46,316 bases of DNA from an uncultured Christensenellaceae bacterium (GTDB lineage Bacteria > Bacillota > Clostridia > Christensenellales > Pumilibacteraceae), in contig CAJUKR010000008.1 in NCBI GenBank assembly GCA_910587025.1, positions 1 through 46,316 of the forward strand. The letters are read 5' to 3'. Of the stretch, positions 1-7,016 are shown one piece after another. The translations under genes and the position numbers were made by a program. Every line of letters starts with the position of its first letter. Within the stretch, counting starts at the first letter, position 1. Under the pieces are notes generated by a model, which worked only from the letters and a program-made list of their open reading frames with translations, had not been told where the DNA came from and ran no database searches.

Positions 1-800
1 ATTTTCTTTGAAAAGGTAATAGGTTCTATATTTACGTTTTGACAGTTACCTGCTTCGAACACGGGACAATTAACCAAAGAAATTTTGTTATCGTTATTCT
101 TTTGCGGTGATATTTCTCTTTTAATTTTATCTAAAAGTTTCGTTAAAACTTTATTAACGTCTTCTTCGTCGTAATATTTTTTATACCATGTTCCATAGTG
201 AAAATTATATAATTCATTGATTATAGATAAGTATTCCTCACAAGTAAGTGGTGAATTAACGCTTGAACCCGATGCGCTTTTGATAGCTATAGCAAAGTTC
301 TTATGTTTATGTTCAAAAGACGGTTGGTAATATGGATATTTTAATAAAACATAATTATCAATTGATAAAAGTTTCCTAAAGTAATTGCTGTCGACATCGC
401 AGTATAAGCCGTCATTTTGTGTAAGTGAAATTTCCGTAATTATATATTTAAAAAGCCGTTTCTGTTTTGATAGATTTTTGGATATTTCATCAAGACATAA
501 TTGGTAAAAATTATAAAAAGCGCAGGGATTACGTTTTTCGGTACAAATATAATCGATTATTAACGTTTGAGAGTCGGGAAGATAACCGAACTCGGCAAAT
601 CCGAAAAGTTTATCATTTAAATATAAATTATAAAAAAAGAGTTTGCGATTTTCGTCTTTAGAGCCCGATAAAATGTGATGTTTAATTTCGTTTGTGTTTG
701 TATAGGAAGTTTCTATATCGATTGCTGACAAATAAATTTTTAGTGCATTTTCTATATCTTTTTTTCTTTTTTGTGTTTCAACTATATCATATGTAACCAT
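1..800 (-). CDS. Partial AT-rich protein, possible GNAT-like acetyltransferase
   Basis: An open frame runs from ATG at 800 down to the window edge (266 codons, no stop), so the C-terminus is missing. Residues about 50-180 have the look of a GNAT fold: a strand ending FGFAEFGYLPDSQTL, a strand IIDYICTEKRN, a helix, then strands with YIITEI and VLLKYPYYQPSF. No acetyl-CoA pyrophosphate-loop motif (Q/RxxGxG/A) is obvious, so the assignment is weak. The later part is rich in Lys, Asn and Tyr and was not recognised. Base composition is much more AT-rich than the rest of the window, with codons such as AAA, AAT, TTA and ATA dominating, which suggests recent transfer. The SD is poor (CAGGG 5 nt before ATG). 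Confidence 0.6.
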   Translation of the reverse strand, partial: MVTYDIVETQKRKKDIENALKIYLSAIDIETSYTNTNEIKHHILSGSKDENRKLFFYNLYLNDKLFGFAEFGYLPDSQTLIIDYICTEKRNPCAFYNFYQLCLDEISKNLSKQKRLFKYIITEISLTQNDGLYCDVDSNYFRKLLSIDNYVLLKYPYYQPSFEHKHKNFAIAIKSASGSSVNSPLTCEEYLSIINELYNFHYGTWYKKYYDEEDVNKVLTKLLDKIKREISPQKNNDNKISLVNCPVFEAGNCQNVNIEPITFSKK

Positions 801-851
801 AAATACCCTGCAATAATTCTTAGTTATTTGAGGAAAATAAACTTGACTTAA

Positions 852-882
852 AGTACTCATTTAATGAGTGCTTTTTATTTTT
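852..882 (+). terminator. Intrinsic terminator pointing right, no matching gene
   Basis: A 9-bp stem (852-860 with 864-872, one G-U pair, loop TTA) is followed by a T-rich tail on the plus strand. No plus-strand gene precedes it, because the neighbour on the left is read leftward. It could be the remnant of a displaced gene or the end of a small RNA. Confidence 0.55.
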
Positions 883-1010
883 GCAATCATTTTGTTACCA
901 ATATCGTCAAAATAATTTGATGCCAAAAAATTTCATTTTGGTTTCGAAAACGTTTAATTTAACTTATTAGTAAATTTTAAAATAACAAAAGATACCGACT
1001 TTTTATAATT

Positions 1011-1050
1011 GAAAATAAGGGTTTTCAATTATTTGAAAACCCTTATTTTC
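1011..1050 (-). terminator. Perfect 18-bp hairpin after the Fe-S gene pair
   Basis: Bases 1011-1028 and 1033-1050 are perfectly complementary with a TTAT loop. The outer stem ends in A- and T-rich sequence on both sides, so it can act in either direction. It lies 26 bp beyond the stop codon of the GGGtGRT gene and most likely terminates that transcript. Confidence 0.65.
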
Positions 1051-1075
1051 GTTACTTAACGCTATTTTTATTTTT

Positions 1076-2080
1076 TTATTTTCTCATCGCTTCTTCGACC
1101 GCGACTGCGCACGATACCGAAGCGCCGACCATGGGGTTGTTGCCCATACCGATAAGTCCCATCATCTCGACGTGCGCGGGAACGGAGGACGAACCTGCGA
1201 ACTGAGCGTCGGAGTGCATTCTGCCCATCGTATCGGTCATACCGTACGAAGCGGGACCCGCCGCCATATTGTCGGGGTGAAGCGTTCTGCCCGTGCCGCC
1301 GCCGGAAGCGACCGAGAAATACTTGACGCCTTTCTCGACGCATTCTTTCTTATACGTGCCTGCAACGGGGTGCTGGAAACGGGTCGGGTTGGTGGAGTTG
1401 CCCGTGATCGAAACGCCGACCTTTTCAAGCCACATAATCTTTACGCCTTCGCGAACGTCGTCCGCGCCGTAGCAACGTACTTTTGCACGCTCGCCGCTCG
1501 AGTAAGCGGTTTCTTTAACGATGTCGATTTTGTCGTTGAAATAGTCCATTTTGGTCTGAACGTAAGTAAAGCCGTTGATTCTCGAAATGATCATAGCGGC
1601 GTCCTTGCCGAGACCGTTGAGGATAACGCGGAGCGGAGTCTTACGGACTTTGTTCGCGCTCTTTGCGATACCGATCGCGCCTTCCGCAGCCGCGAACGAT
1701 TCGTGACCTGCGAGGAAGCAGAAGCATTCGGTTTCCTCTTCGAGGAGCATTGCGGCAAGATTGCCGTGTCCGAGACCTACGTCGCGTTGTTCGGCGACCG
1801 AACCGGGAATACAGAACGCCTGAAGTCCCTCGCCTATCGCGCGAGCGGCGTCCGCGGCTCTGGTGCAACCCTTCTTGATCGCGATCGCGCAACCGAGCGT
1901 GTACGCCCACTTTGCGTTCTCGAAACAGATATTCTGTATACCCTGGGTGATTTCGTAAGGATTGAAGCCCTTGTCCGTGCAAATCTTGAGTGCGTCCTCG
2001 AAATTCTTGATCCCGTATTTCTTCATTACCGCGGAGGTTTTAGCCTCTCTTCTTTCGTAACCTTCAAAAGTAACAGCCAT
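1076..2080 (-). CDS. GGGtGRT family protein
   Basis: A 334-aa protein with the family-defining motif SGGGTGRTLHP near residue 265, plus conserved Gly- and Ala-rich segments (GHGNLAAMLLEEETECFCF, PAHVEMMGLIGMGNNP). The family is named after this motif; members are found in anaerobes, commonly next to an IscU-like scaffold gene and annotated as connected with iron-sulfur cluster assembly, but the biochemical role is not established. It is co-transcribed with the IscU-like gene 14 bp upstream and has a strong SD (AAGGAGG). Several cysteines (C34, C52, C64, C75) could bind metal; this is inference. Length appears complete. Confidence 0.85.
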   Translation of the reverse strand: MAVTFEGYERREAKTSAVMKKYGIKNFEDALKICTDKGFNPYEITQGIQNICFENAKWAYTLGCAIAIKKGCTRAADAARAIGEGLQAFCIPGSVAEQRDVGLGHGNLAAMLLEEETECFCFLAGHESFAAAEGAIGIAKSANKVRKTPLRVILNGLGKDAAMIISRINGFTYVQTKMDYFNDKIDIVKETAYSSGERAKVRCYGADDVREGVKIMWLEKVGVSITGNSTNPTRFQHPVAGTYKKECVEKGVKYFSVASGGGTGRTLHPDNMAAGPASYGMTDTMGRMHSDAQFAGSSSVPAHVEMMGLIGMGNNPMVGASVSCAVAVEEAMRK

Positions 2081-2094
2081 GTTTACAAACCTCC

Positions 2095-2796
2095 TTATTC
2101 CTTGCGGGGATCGATGAACTTGCAGACCCCGTCTTCCTTGGTGAACCGTCCGTAATGTCCGGTAGCGGCCTTGAGAGCCTCGTCCGCGCTCATGCCCGCC
2201 TTGATCTTATCGAGCATAACGCCGAGCTTGATATATTCGTAACCGATGACCTGATTATCCTTGTCGAGCGCCATCTTGGTTATGTAACCCTCGGTGAGTT
2301 CGAGATAACGCACGCCCTTGGACTCGGTGCCGTAAATGGTACCCGTCATGGAACGTTCGCCCTTGCCGAGATCCTCGAGTCCCGCGCCGATAACAAGTCC
2401 GTCTTCAGAGAAAGCGGACTGCGTTCTGCCGTAAACGATCTGCAGGAACAGCTCGCGCATCGCGGTATTGATAGCGTCGCAGACAAGGTCGGTATTGAGC
2501 GCCTCGAGAAGAGTCTTGCCGGGAAGGATCTCGCCTGCCATAGCCGCCGAATGAGTCATACCCGAGCAACCGATCGTTTCCACGAGAGCTTCGCGGATAA
2601 TGCCGTCCTTGACGTTCAGGCTCAGCTTGCACGCGCCCTGCTGGGGAGCACACCAACCGATGCCGTGCGTATAGCCGTTGATGTCTTCGATCTTATAGGC
2701 CTGTACCCATTTACCCTCTTCGGGAATGGGCGCCGGACCGTGCTTCGGCCCTTTGGCGACGCAGACCATTCTTTCTACTTCCTTGGAAAACTGCAT
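2095..2796 (-). CDS. IscU/NifU-like iron-sulfur cluster scaffold protein
   Basis: A 233-aa protein with conserved cysteine segments matching the IscU-like fold: GWCAPQQGACKLSL near residue 48 and TIGCSGMTHSAAMAGE near 75. The C-terminal part (about 150-233) is an extension beyond ordinary IscU. It probably holds a cluster or supports its assembly in the cytoplasm together with the GGGtGRT protein encoded downstream. The start is fixed by GGAGG 8 nt before ATG. The gene is first in a two-gene operon with a sigma-A type promoter upstream. Function in cluster assembly is inferred from family and neighbour. Confidence 0.82.
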   Translation of the reverse strand: MQFSKEVERMVCVAKGPKHGPAPIPEEGKWVQAYKIEDINGYTHGIGWCAPQQGACKLSLNVKDGIIREALVETIGCSGMTHSAAMAGEILPGKTLLEALNTDLVCDAINTAMRELFLQIVYGRTQSAFSEDGLVIGAGLEDLGKGERSMTGTIYGTESKGVRYLELTEGYITKMALDKDNQVIGYEYIKLGVMLDKIKAGMSADEALKAATGHYGRFTKEDGVCKFIDPRKE

Positions 2797-2848
2797 TTTA
2801 ATTCCTCCAAAAATTTTTGCACGTTTGTTTCATTGTGAAATCTTTAAT

Positions 2849-2877
2849 ATTTTATCATAGCCGTGACGTTTTGGCAA
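2849..2877 (-). promoter_or_regulatory. Promoter of the IscU-like/GGGtGRT operon
   Basis: On the minus strand a -35 TTGCCA (2872-2877) and a -10 TAAAAT (2849-2854) are separated by 17 bp, about 50 bp before the IscU-like start codon. Confidence 0.6.
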
Positions 2878-2931
2878 ACGATTTTATATACTACGCCATA
2901 ATTTTACATTATTATATCGCGACAAAACGGT

Positions 2932-2954
2932 TATAATAAACATGAAAGGAGGTG
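2932..2954 (+). promoter_or_regulatory. -10 element and strong SD of the small basic protein gene
   Basis: TATAAT at 2932-2937 is followed by AAAGGAGGTGA (2944-2954), which ends 10 nt before ATG 2965. No good -35 hexamer was found. The start would be about 20 nt upstream of the ATG, giving a minimal leader consisting mainly of the SD. Confidence 0.55.
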
Positions 2955-2964
2955 AACAAAGGTT

Positions 2965-3141
2965 ATGGCAAGAACCGCAACAACCAAGACTTCTTCGGCA
3001 AAAAGCGCGAAGACGAGCTCTACGGCAAAGTCCGCGTCGGCAAAAACGACTCAGACCAAGACCAATGTCGGAGCTAAGTCTCAGAGCAAGAAAACCGGCA
3101 CGAAGTCGAAGAAAACTTCGAACTGCACGAACTGCAACTAA
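2965..3141 (+). CDS. Small basic Lys/Ser/Thr/Ala-rich protein, histone H1-tail-like
   Basis: A 58-aa frame starting MARTATTKTSSAKSAK, built almost entirely of Lys, Ser, Thr and Ala, with no hydrophobic core and ending CTNCN. The composition resembles the C-terminal tails of histone H1-like nucleoid proteins, so non-specific DNA or RNA binding is possible; the terminal Cys-x-x-Cys could bind metal or form a disulfide. A longer overlapping frame from 2942 is arginine-rich and is an artefact: the SD at 2944-2954 fits ATG 2965 exactly. The gene has its own -10 element and terminator, so it is a free-standing strongly expressed unit. No family was recognised. Confidence 0.7.
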   Translation: MARTATTKTSSAKSAKTSSTAKSASAKTTQTKTNVGAKSQSKKTGTKSKKTSNCTNCN

Positions 3142-3161
3142 AGAGAGTGCATGAATCGAAA

Positions 3162-3203
3162 AAAGAAATCGGTCGACGGTATATCCGACCGATTTCTTTT
3201 TTT
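3162..3203 (+). terminator. Intrinsic terminator of the small basic protein gene
   Basis: A 14-bp perfect stem (3162-3175 with 3186-3199) with a 10-nt loop is followed by a T run. It lies 20 bp after the stop codon. Confidence 0.85.
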
Positions 3204-3247
3204 ATGATTTTATTTCTTTATATCGATAAAGTTACAGAAAAATATAA

Positions 3248-3277
3248 AAAACAGGATGACCGAAGTCGTCCTGTTTT
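3248..3277 (-). terminator. Intrinsic terminator of rpmE
   Basis: A stem of about 13 bp (3248-3260 with 3265-3277) with a UUCG tetraloop in the minus-strand RNA is followed by TTTTTTATATT. It lies about 40 bp beyond the rpmE stop codon. Confidence 0.85.
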
Positions 3278-3316
3278 CGTCTGTCCGTTGATTGGTCTTT
3301 AACCGCTTCCACCGTT

Positions 3317-3529
3317 TTATTTGCCGGCTTTTGCGTATCTCTTATTGAACTTATCGATTCTGCCGCCCGTTTCCACTCTCTTCTGCTTACCGGTATAGAA
3401 CGGATGGCACTTCGAGCAAACGTCGATTTTGAGTACGTCGCCCTTCTTGGTCGTACCCGTAATAAATTCGGCGCCGCAAGCGCATACGCACTTTACTTCG
3501 TGATAATCGGGATGTATCGCGTCTTTCAT
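3317..3529 (-). CDS. rpmE: 50S ribosomal protein L31 (zinc type)
   Basis: A 70-aa protein of normal L31 length with the four-cysteine zinc site: CVCACG at residues about 14-19 and CSKCHPFYTGKQ near 38. It binds the large ribosomal subunit near the central protuberance. The zinc-dependent form contrasts with the cysteine-free paralogue made under zinc starvation in many Firmicutes; no second copy is in this window. It has its own perfect promoter and a strong terminator, so it is expressed alone although it sits just downstream of dnaA. SD AGGAGAG precedes the ATG. Confidence 0.97.
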   Translation of the reverse strand: MKDAIHPDYHEVKCVCACGAEFITGTTKKGDVLKIDVCSKCHPFYTGKQKRVETGGRIDKFNKRYAKAGK

Positions 3530-3601
3530 AAATAACTCTCCTTCTTAGCCGAGGGCATAAACGTGATTTACGAATATGTATCTTCGGATTGTAGCCTTAA
3601 T

Positions 3602-3630
3602 ATTATAAGCGCACCGCGCACGCTTGTCAA
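3602..3630 (-). promoter_or_regulatory. Consensus promoter of rpmE
   Basis: On the minus strand -35 TTGACA (3625-3630) and -10 TATAAT (3602-3607) are separated by exactly 17 bp. Both hexamers match the sigma-A consensus fully, and they sit in the dnaA-rpmE gap. Confidence 0.92.
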
Positions 3631-3642
3631 GCGTTTGGGCTG

Positions 3643-4989
3643 TTATTTTTTATAAATCATACTCTTTATGTCGGTCACGCCGTTTTTTATACGCTCGCTC
3701 GTCGGCATCAAACGCTCGATCTTATCCCGCGCGTGCATGACCGTAGTGTGATCTCTGCCGCCGCATATGTTCCCCACCGTTTCGAGCGGCATATTCGTCA
3801 GATCGGCCATAAGATACATACAGATCTGACGCGGCTCGACAACCTCTTTCGTCTTTTTCTTACCGAGAAGTTCGTCCTTCGTTATGCCGAAATACTTGCA
3901 TACGCAATCGATGATTATTTCGGGACGGACTTTTTCGTCGGTGACGTTGCGATAATCCTTGAGCGTTTCGCGCACGAGTTCGACGGAGGGCGGACGCTTG
4001 GTCAGTCCGGACAGGAAAACCACTTTATTGAGCAGGCTCTCCATTTCGCGCACGTTGTTCTCTATCTTTTCCGCCATGAACGTAAGTACGTCGAGCGGAA
4101 TATTGCATTGAAGTTTGTTCGCTTTTTTCTTGAGGATCGCTATACGCGTTTCGATATCGGGCGGCTGAATGTCCGTTATAAGTCCCCACTCGAACCTCGA
4201 GCGCAAGCGTTCCTCGAGATCGGGGATTTCCGCAGGCGGACGATCGGACGTAAACACGAGCTGCTTGCCCGCGTCGTGCAGATCATTGAAAGTATGGAAA
4301 AGCTCTTCCTGCGTGCGCTCCTTGCCCGAAATGAACTGGATATCGTCGATCATGAGCACGTCAGCCGAACGGTATTTGTCGCGGAACGAAGTCTGCGATT
4401 CTTTGCTGTTCCCTATCGAAGTAATGAAATCGTTGAGGAACTTTTCCGAAGAAACGTATATGATCTTCTTTTCGGGATGCGAAAGCAATAACGAATTGCC
4501 GATAGCGTGCATGATGTGAGTTTTTCCCAAACCCGTACCGCCGTATACGAAAAGCGGATTGAACTTCGAACCGGGAGCTTCGCTGACCGCGTGCGCCGCG
4601 GCTACGGTAAATTCGTTGCACTTTCCGACGACGAATTCCTCGAAATTGTATTTCGGATTGATAGGAGTGCCGACGGCATAATTCGGCGCGGGCTTGTTTT
4701 CGGTCGCCACGGCGGCTCCGCCCGAATACAGCTCTTTCTCGCCCGCTTCGATCACGGCTATACCGCTTAAGAAAGGCGCGACCTTCTGCGCCACGAGCTT
4801 GAGCGTTATTTTATGCCCCGAATTGACCTTCGCTTTGTGTTCTTCGTTCGTCGCGACGAGGACGAGCCTGTTTTTTTCGTCCACGAGAAGCGGCTCGAGA
4901 GTTTTTATCCACACGTCGAAACTGACCGCGCTGACTTCGTTCTCGAGTTCGCTGAGCATATCACGCCAGATTTCGTTAGCACTCTTCAT
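3643..4989 (-). CDS. dnaA: Chromosomal replication initiator protein DnaA
   Basis: A 448-aa protein of normal DnaA length. Domain I is at about 1-80 (IWRDMLSELE), followed by a short domain II. The AAA+ domain has Walker A GGTGLGKTH near residue 150, Walker B MIDDIQF and the sensor segment FTSDRPP. Domain IV has the DNA-binding signature GGRDHTTVMHARDKI near 410. It binds DnaA boxes in ATP form and opens oriC. Unusually, neither dnaN nor recF follows; downstream is rpmE and 4 bp upstream is a TetR-type gene, with which it is probably co-transcribed. A single consensus DnaA box lies inside its 5' coding region. Confidence 0.97.
   Translation of the reverse strand: MKSANEIWRDMLSELENEVSAVSFDVWIKTLEPLLVDEKNRLVLVATNEEHKAKVNSGHKITLKLVAQKVAPFLSGIAVIEAGEKELYSGGAAVATENKPAPNYAVGTPINPKYNFEEFVVGKCNEFTVAAAHAVSEAPGSKFNPLFVYGGTGLGKTHIMHAIGNSLLLSHPEKKIIYVSSEKFLNDFITSIGNSKESQTSFRDKYRSADVLMIDDIQFISGKERTQEELFHTFNDLHDAGKQLVFTSDRPPAEIPDLEERLRSRFEWGLITDIQPPDIETRIAILKKKANKLQCNIPLDVLTFMAEKIENNVREMESLLNKVVFLSGLTKRPPSVELVRETLKDYRNVTDEKVRPEIIIDCVCKYFGITKDELLGKKKTKEVVEPRQICMYLMADLTNMPLETVGNICGGRDHTTVMHARDKIERLMPTSERIKNGVTDIKSMIYKK
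4905..4913 (+). promoter_or_regulatory. Consensus DnaA box inside dnaA
   Basis: TTATCCACA, a full match to the DnaA box, lies in the coding sequence about 25 codons from the dnaA start. I saw no cluster of further boxes or an AT-rich unwinding element, so this is not by itself an origin. It could serve autoregulation or be chance. Confidence 0.35.
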
Positions 4990-4993
4990 AATA

Positions 4994-5581
4994 TCATCCT
5001 TGCTTGGTGTTAAATTCCTTGAAAAAGAAAAGGGTCAAAAGCCGCACGGCTTCGTTGAATTCGCTTTCCGTCCATTCTTCGCGAAGCAGTTCGACAACTC
5101 CGCTCATATATCCCGAAGCCGCTACGTTCGCGAGCATTCTTTCATGCACGCCGAGCGCGCGTTCTCCGAAATTTCTCCGCACGATTATACCGCAGACCAA
5201 CTGTTCGACGACCTCGCGGAAATCCGAATACTCGGTTCCCGCCGCGCCGTGAAGCAGTATGTTCAATTCGTCCTTGTGTCTACGGAACACGCGGCACATT
5301 TCCTTTGCCATAAACGACGAAAACTGTTCGAGCGGCATATCGAGCACGGTTATGGTGCCCGCAAGATCGGCAACGAACTTGGGTATGAACTTGGACACGC
5401 TGCCGACCACCGCGTCGAAAAGATCGTCCTTGCCCGTGTAGTAGCGATAAAAATTTCCGACGGAAACTTCGGCGTAAGCCACTATGCGCTGTATGCTCGC
5501 GCCGGCATAGCCGCGTTCGAGAAATTCCCGACGCGCCGCCGCCTTGATCTTCTCGTCGATTTCCGTTTTGCGTATCTGCAT
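4994..5581 (-). CDS. TetR family transcriptional regulator
   Basis: A 195-aa protein with an N-terminal TetR HTH at about residues 8-55 (AARREFLERGYAGASIQRI, then AEVSVGNFYRYYTGKDDLF), a classic TetR signature. The C-terminal ligand-binding half (about 60-190) is not recognisable. It probably represses its own operon, which continues into dnaA 4 bp downstream; control of dnaA by this protein is inference. It has its own promoter directly upstream. Confidence 0.9.
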   Translation of the reverse strand: MQIRKTEIDEKIKAAARREFLERGYAGASIQRIVAYAEVSVGNFYRYYTGKDDLFDAVVGSVSKFIPKFVADLAGTITVLDMPLEQFSSFMAKEMCRVFRRHKDELNILLHGAAGTEYSDFREVVEQLVCGIIVRRNFGERALGVHERMLANVAASGYMSGVVELLREEWTESEFNEAVRLLTLFFFKEFNTKQG

Positions 5582-5598
5582 ATCGATTGCCCTTTTAC

Positions 5599-5627
5599 AG
5601 TATAACAGAATATAAGAAAAGGCGCAA
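5599..5627 (-). promoter_or_regulatory. Promoter of the tetR-dnaA unit
   Basis: Minus strand: -35 TTGCGC (5622-5627), 17 bp, then TATACT (5599-5604) with an upstream TG (extended -10). Transcription would start only about 12 nt before the tetR ATG. Confidence 0.55.
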
Positions 5628-5656
5628 GCGATTTCGACCGCCGCTTGCGTGGGTAA

Positions 5657-5722
5657 TTATTTTATATTTTTTCCTTTTTCGTACACCGAAAAGAAACAAA
5701 ATGCATTTATACGTGTTTTTCA
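5657..5722. repeat. Direct repeat, copy A (copy B at 5777-5835)
   Basis: The stretch that includes ACACCGAAAAGAAACAAAAT is repeated with few changes about 118 bp further on. Both copies share the T-rich lead-in, the ACACCGAA(A/G)AG core and the ATGC(A/G)TTTATA tail. Confidence 0.7.
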
Positions 5723-5776
5723 CGCGCCGAAAAAGTGTAAGAGCGTTTTATTGAAAAATTTTTATTTGTTCGAAGT

Positions 5777-5835
5777 TTTATTTTATATACTTTTTCATAC
5801 ACCGAAGAGAAACAAAATGCGTTTATATATTTTTC
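5777..5835. repeat. Direct repeat, copy B
   Basis: This is the second copy of the repeat at 5657-5722, with a handful of substitutions and a slightly shorter tail. Confidence 0.7.
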
Positions 5836-5947
5836 ATATCCTCTTTATTCGAATTAAAAACACACGGTATACGAATATCGATAAACCGACGAAGCGGCAT
5901 ACGGCAACAATCACAAGATGCATTATATCAAGGCTTACTTTACTCCG

Positions 5948-6004
5948 CTTCCCTTCAGGGAAGTAGTCGCGGGGGTTTGGGGACACGCCCTAAAGTGTCC
6001 CCAA
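5948..6004. repeat. Tandem hairpins within the repeat block
   Basis: Two hairpins follow each other. CTTCCCT and AGGGAAG (5948-5963) surround a 2-nt centre. TTGGGGACAC and GTGTCCCCAA (5977-5986 and 5995-6004) form a perfect 10-bp stem with an 8-nt loop, followed on the plus strand by CGCCTTTTT. The second could act as a plus-strand terminator. Confidence 0.6.
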
Positions 6005-6100
6005 CGCCTTTTTGGTACTTTTCGGCGCACGAAAAAGTACATATATACGTACATACAGTAAAGAATCAACAAAGAATTTTCTTTGTAAAACGCCTTTTAC

Positions 6101-6913
6101 TTACTTTTCCGTATTCAAAAGTTCGGAATATACCACGCTCTTCGATACTCCGCGGTCGCGCGCAACCGCTTTCATCGCGTCTTTGTCGCTCATACCGTCG
6201 CGAAGATATTTCTCGTAATGCTCGCGCACGGTAAGTTTCCCGAGTTCATCCGCGGGATTCGGCGCGCCCTCTACAACGAGAACCATTTCGCCCTTAAGCG
6301 TCGCATTTTCGGGTAATTCGGGCAATACGAAATCGATAACATCCTCGTGCAACTTTGATATCTCGCGCACAAGACAGGCTTTGCGCGCTCCCAGTTTTGC
6401 CGCGATACTCGCGGTATCTCGTTTTACATCGTGAGGCGGAATATAAAAAACAAGCGTCGAACGGAGAGCTACGAACCTGTCGAGAAGCCTGTCGCGGTCG
6501 ACGTCTTTTTCGGGCAGAAAACCCACGAAACAAAACGACGACGGATCGAACCCGGACAGCACGAGCGCGCTTACAGCCGCGCATCCGCTTCCGACTACGG
6601 TATATTCCAGACCGCGCTCCTTCAATTTTTTGACGAGTACGTTGCCTGGGTCGGATACGACGGGCGTACCCGCGTCTGACACAAGCGCGATATTCTTCCC
6701 CGCTTCGAGCATATCGGCGATTTCGTCCGCATGCCTGCTCTCGCTGAACTTCTCGTACGACCGAGTACGCGTCGCTATGCCGTAATGCGAAAAAAGCACA
6801 GCGGAATGCCTGGTATCTTCGCATAAAACGAGATCTGCGCTTTTCAGCGTTTCCACGGCGCGATATGTGAAATCGGCAAGGTTGCCGATGGGTGTAACGA
6901 CTATATAAAGCAT
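6101..6913 (-). CDS. rsmI: 16S rRNA (cytidine(1402)-2'-O)-methyltransferase
   Basis: A 270-aa protein of normal RsmI length from the tetrapyrrole-methylase superfamily. The N-terminus reads LYIVVTPIGNLADFTYRAV, followed by LCEDTRHSAVLFSHYGI and the SAM-binding segment VSDAGTPVVSDPGN near residue 80. The C-terminal region with the small helix-turn-helix (about 225-265) is present. It methylates C1402 in the 16S rRNA decoding centre together with RsmH. Its neighbours are not functionally related. Confidence 0.96.
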   Translation of the reverse strand: MLYIVVTPIGNLADFTYRAVETLKSADLVLCEDTRHSAVLFSHYGIATRTRSYEKFSESRHADEIADMLEAGKNIALVSDAGTPVVSDPGNVLVKKLKERGLEYTVVGSGCAAVSALVLSGFDPSSFCFVGFLPEKDVDRDRLLDRFVALRSTLVFYIPPHDVKRDTASIAAKLGARKACLVREISKLHEDVIDFVLPELPENATLKGEMVLVVEGAPNPADELGKLTVREHYEKYLRDGMSDKDAMKAVARDRGVSKSVVYSELLNTEK

Positions 6914-7016
6914 AATTTACCTTATCCTCTCCCGTTGTTTATCCTTTCCTCGATGCGCGCCAAACCCGCACAACATTTTTCCGCAAACAAAAACGCAAAG
7001 CCCGTAATTCGACATA

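Larger units (their letters stand above)
801..1075. other. AT-rich intergenic region with two hairpins
   Basis: No gene is visible in these 275 bases. They contain two hairpins (852-882 and 1011-1050, listed separately) and otherwise low-complexity AT-rich sequence, continuous in composition with the foreign-looking gene to its left and changing abruptly at the GGGtGRT gene. Confidence 0.6.
5674..6037. repeat. Four copies of a CTTTTTCG-n5-CGAAAAG palindrome
   Basis: Small hairpins of the same design occur at 5674-5693, 5716-5735, 5790-5809 and 6018-6037. Each has a T-rich left arm, a 4-6 nt centre containing CAC or GCGC, and an A-rich right arm. They look like a dispersed palindromic repeat family. 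Confidence 0.55.
5640..6100. other. Gene-free block of hairpin repeats
   Basis: No convincing gene was found between tetR and rsmI. A plus-strand frame at 5649-5966 is made of repeat sequence and is not credible as a protein. The block contains a direct repeat of about 60 bp, four small palindromes and two further hairpins (listed separately), and resembles a cluster of REP-like or degenerate MITE sequences. CAAAGAA/TTCTTTG arms at 6070-6085 may help end rsmI transcription. Confidence 0.5.

Noticed and set aside
467..661. Plus-strand frame of 64 aa in the AT-rich island
   Set aside because: It lies antisense within the longer open minus-strand frame that has consistent codon use; no SD.
2942..3154. 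Arginine-rich 70-aa frame on the plus strand
   Set aside because: Out-of-frame shadow of the 58-aa gene; the strong SD fits ATG 2965, not ATG 2942.
4905..4913. Idea that oriC lies at dnaA
   Set aside because: Only one perfect DnaA box was seen, inside coding sequence, with no unwinding element or box cluster; kept only as a single site.
5649..5966. 105-aa plus-strand frame rich in Phe and Lys
   Set aside because: Made of direct repeats and hairpins, no SD and no plausible fold; treated as repeat sequence.
5640..6100. Insertion sequence or CRISPR array in the repeat block
   Set aside because: No transposase frame, no terminal inverted repeats of IS type and no regular spacer-repeat spacing.
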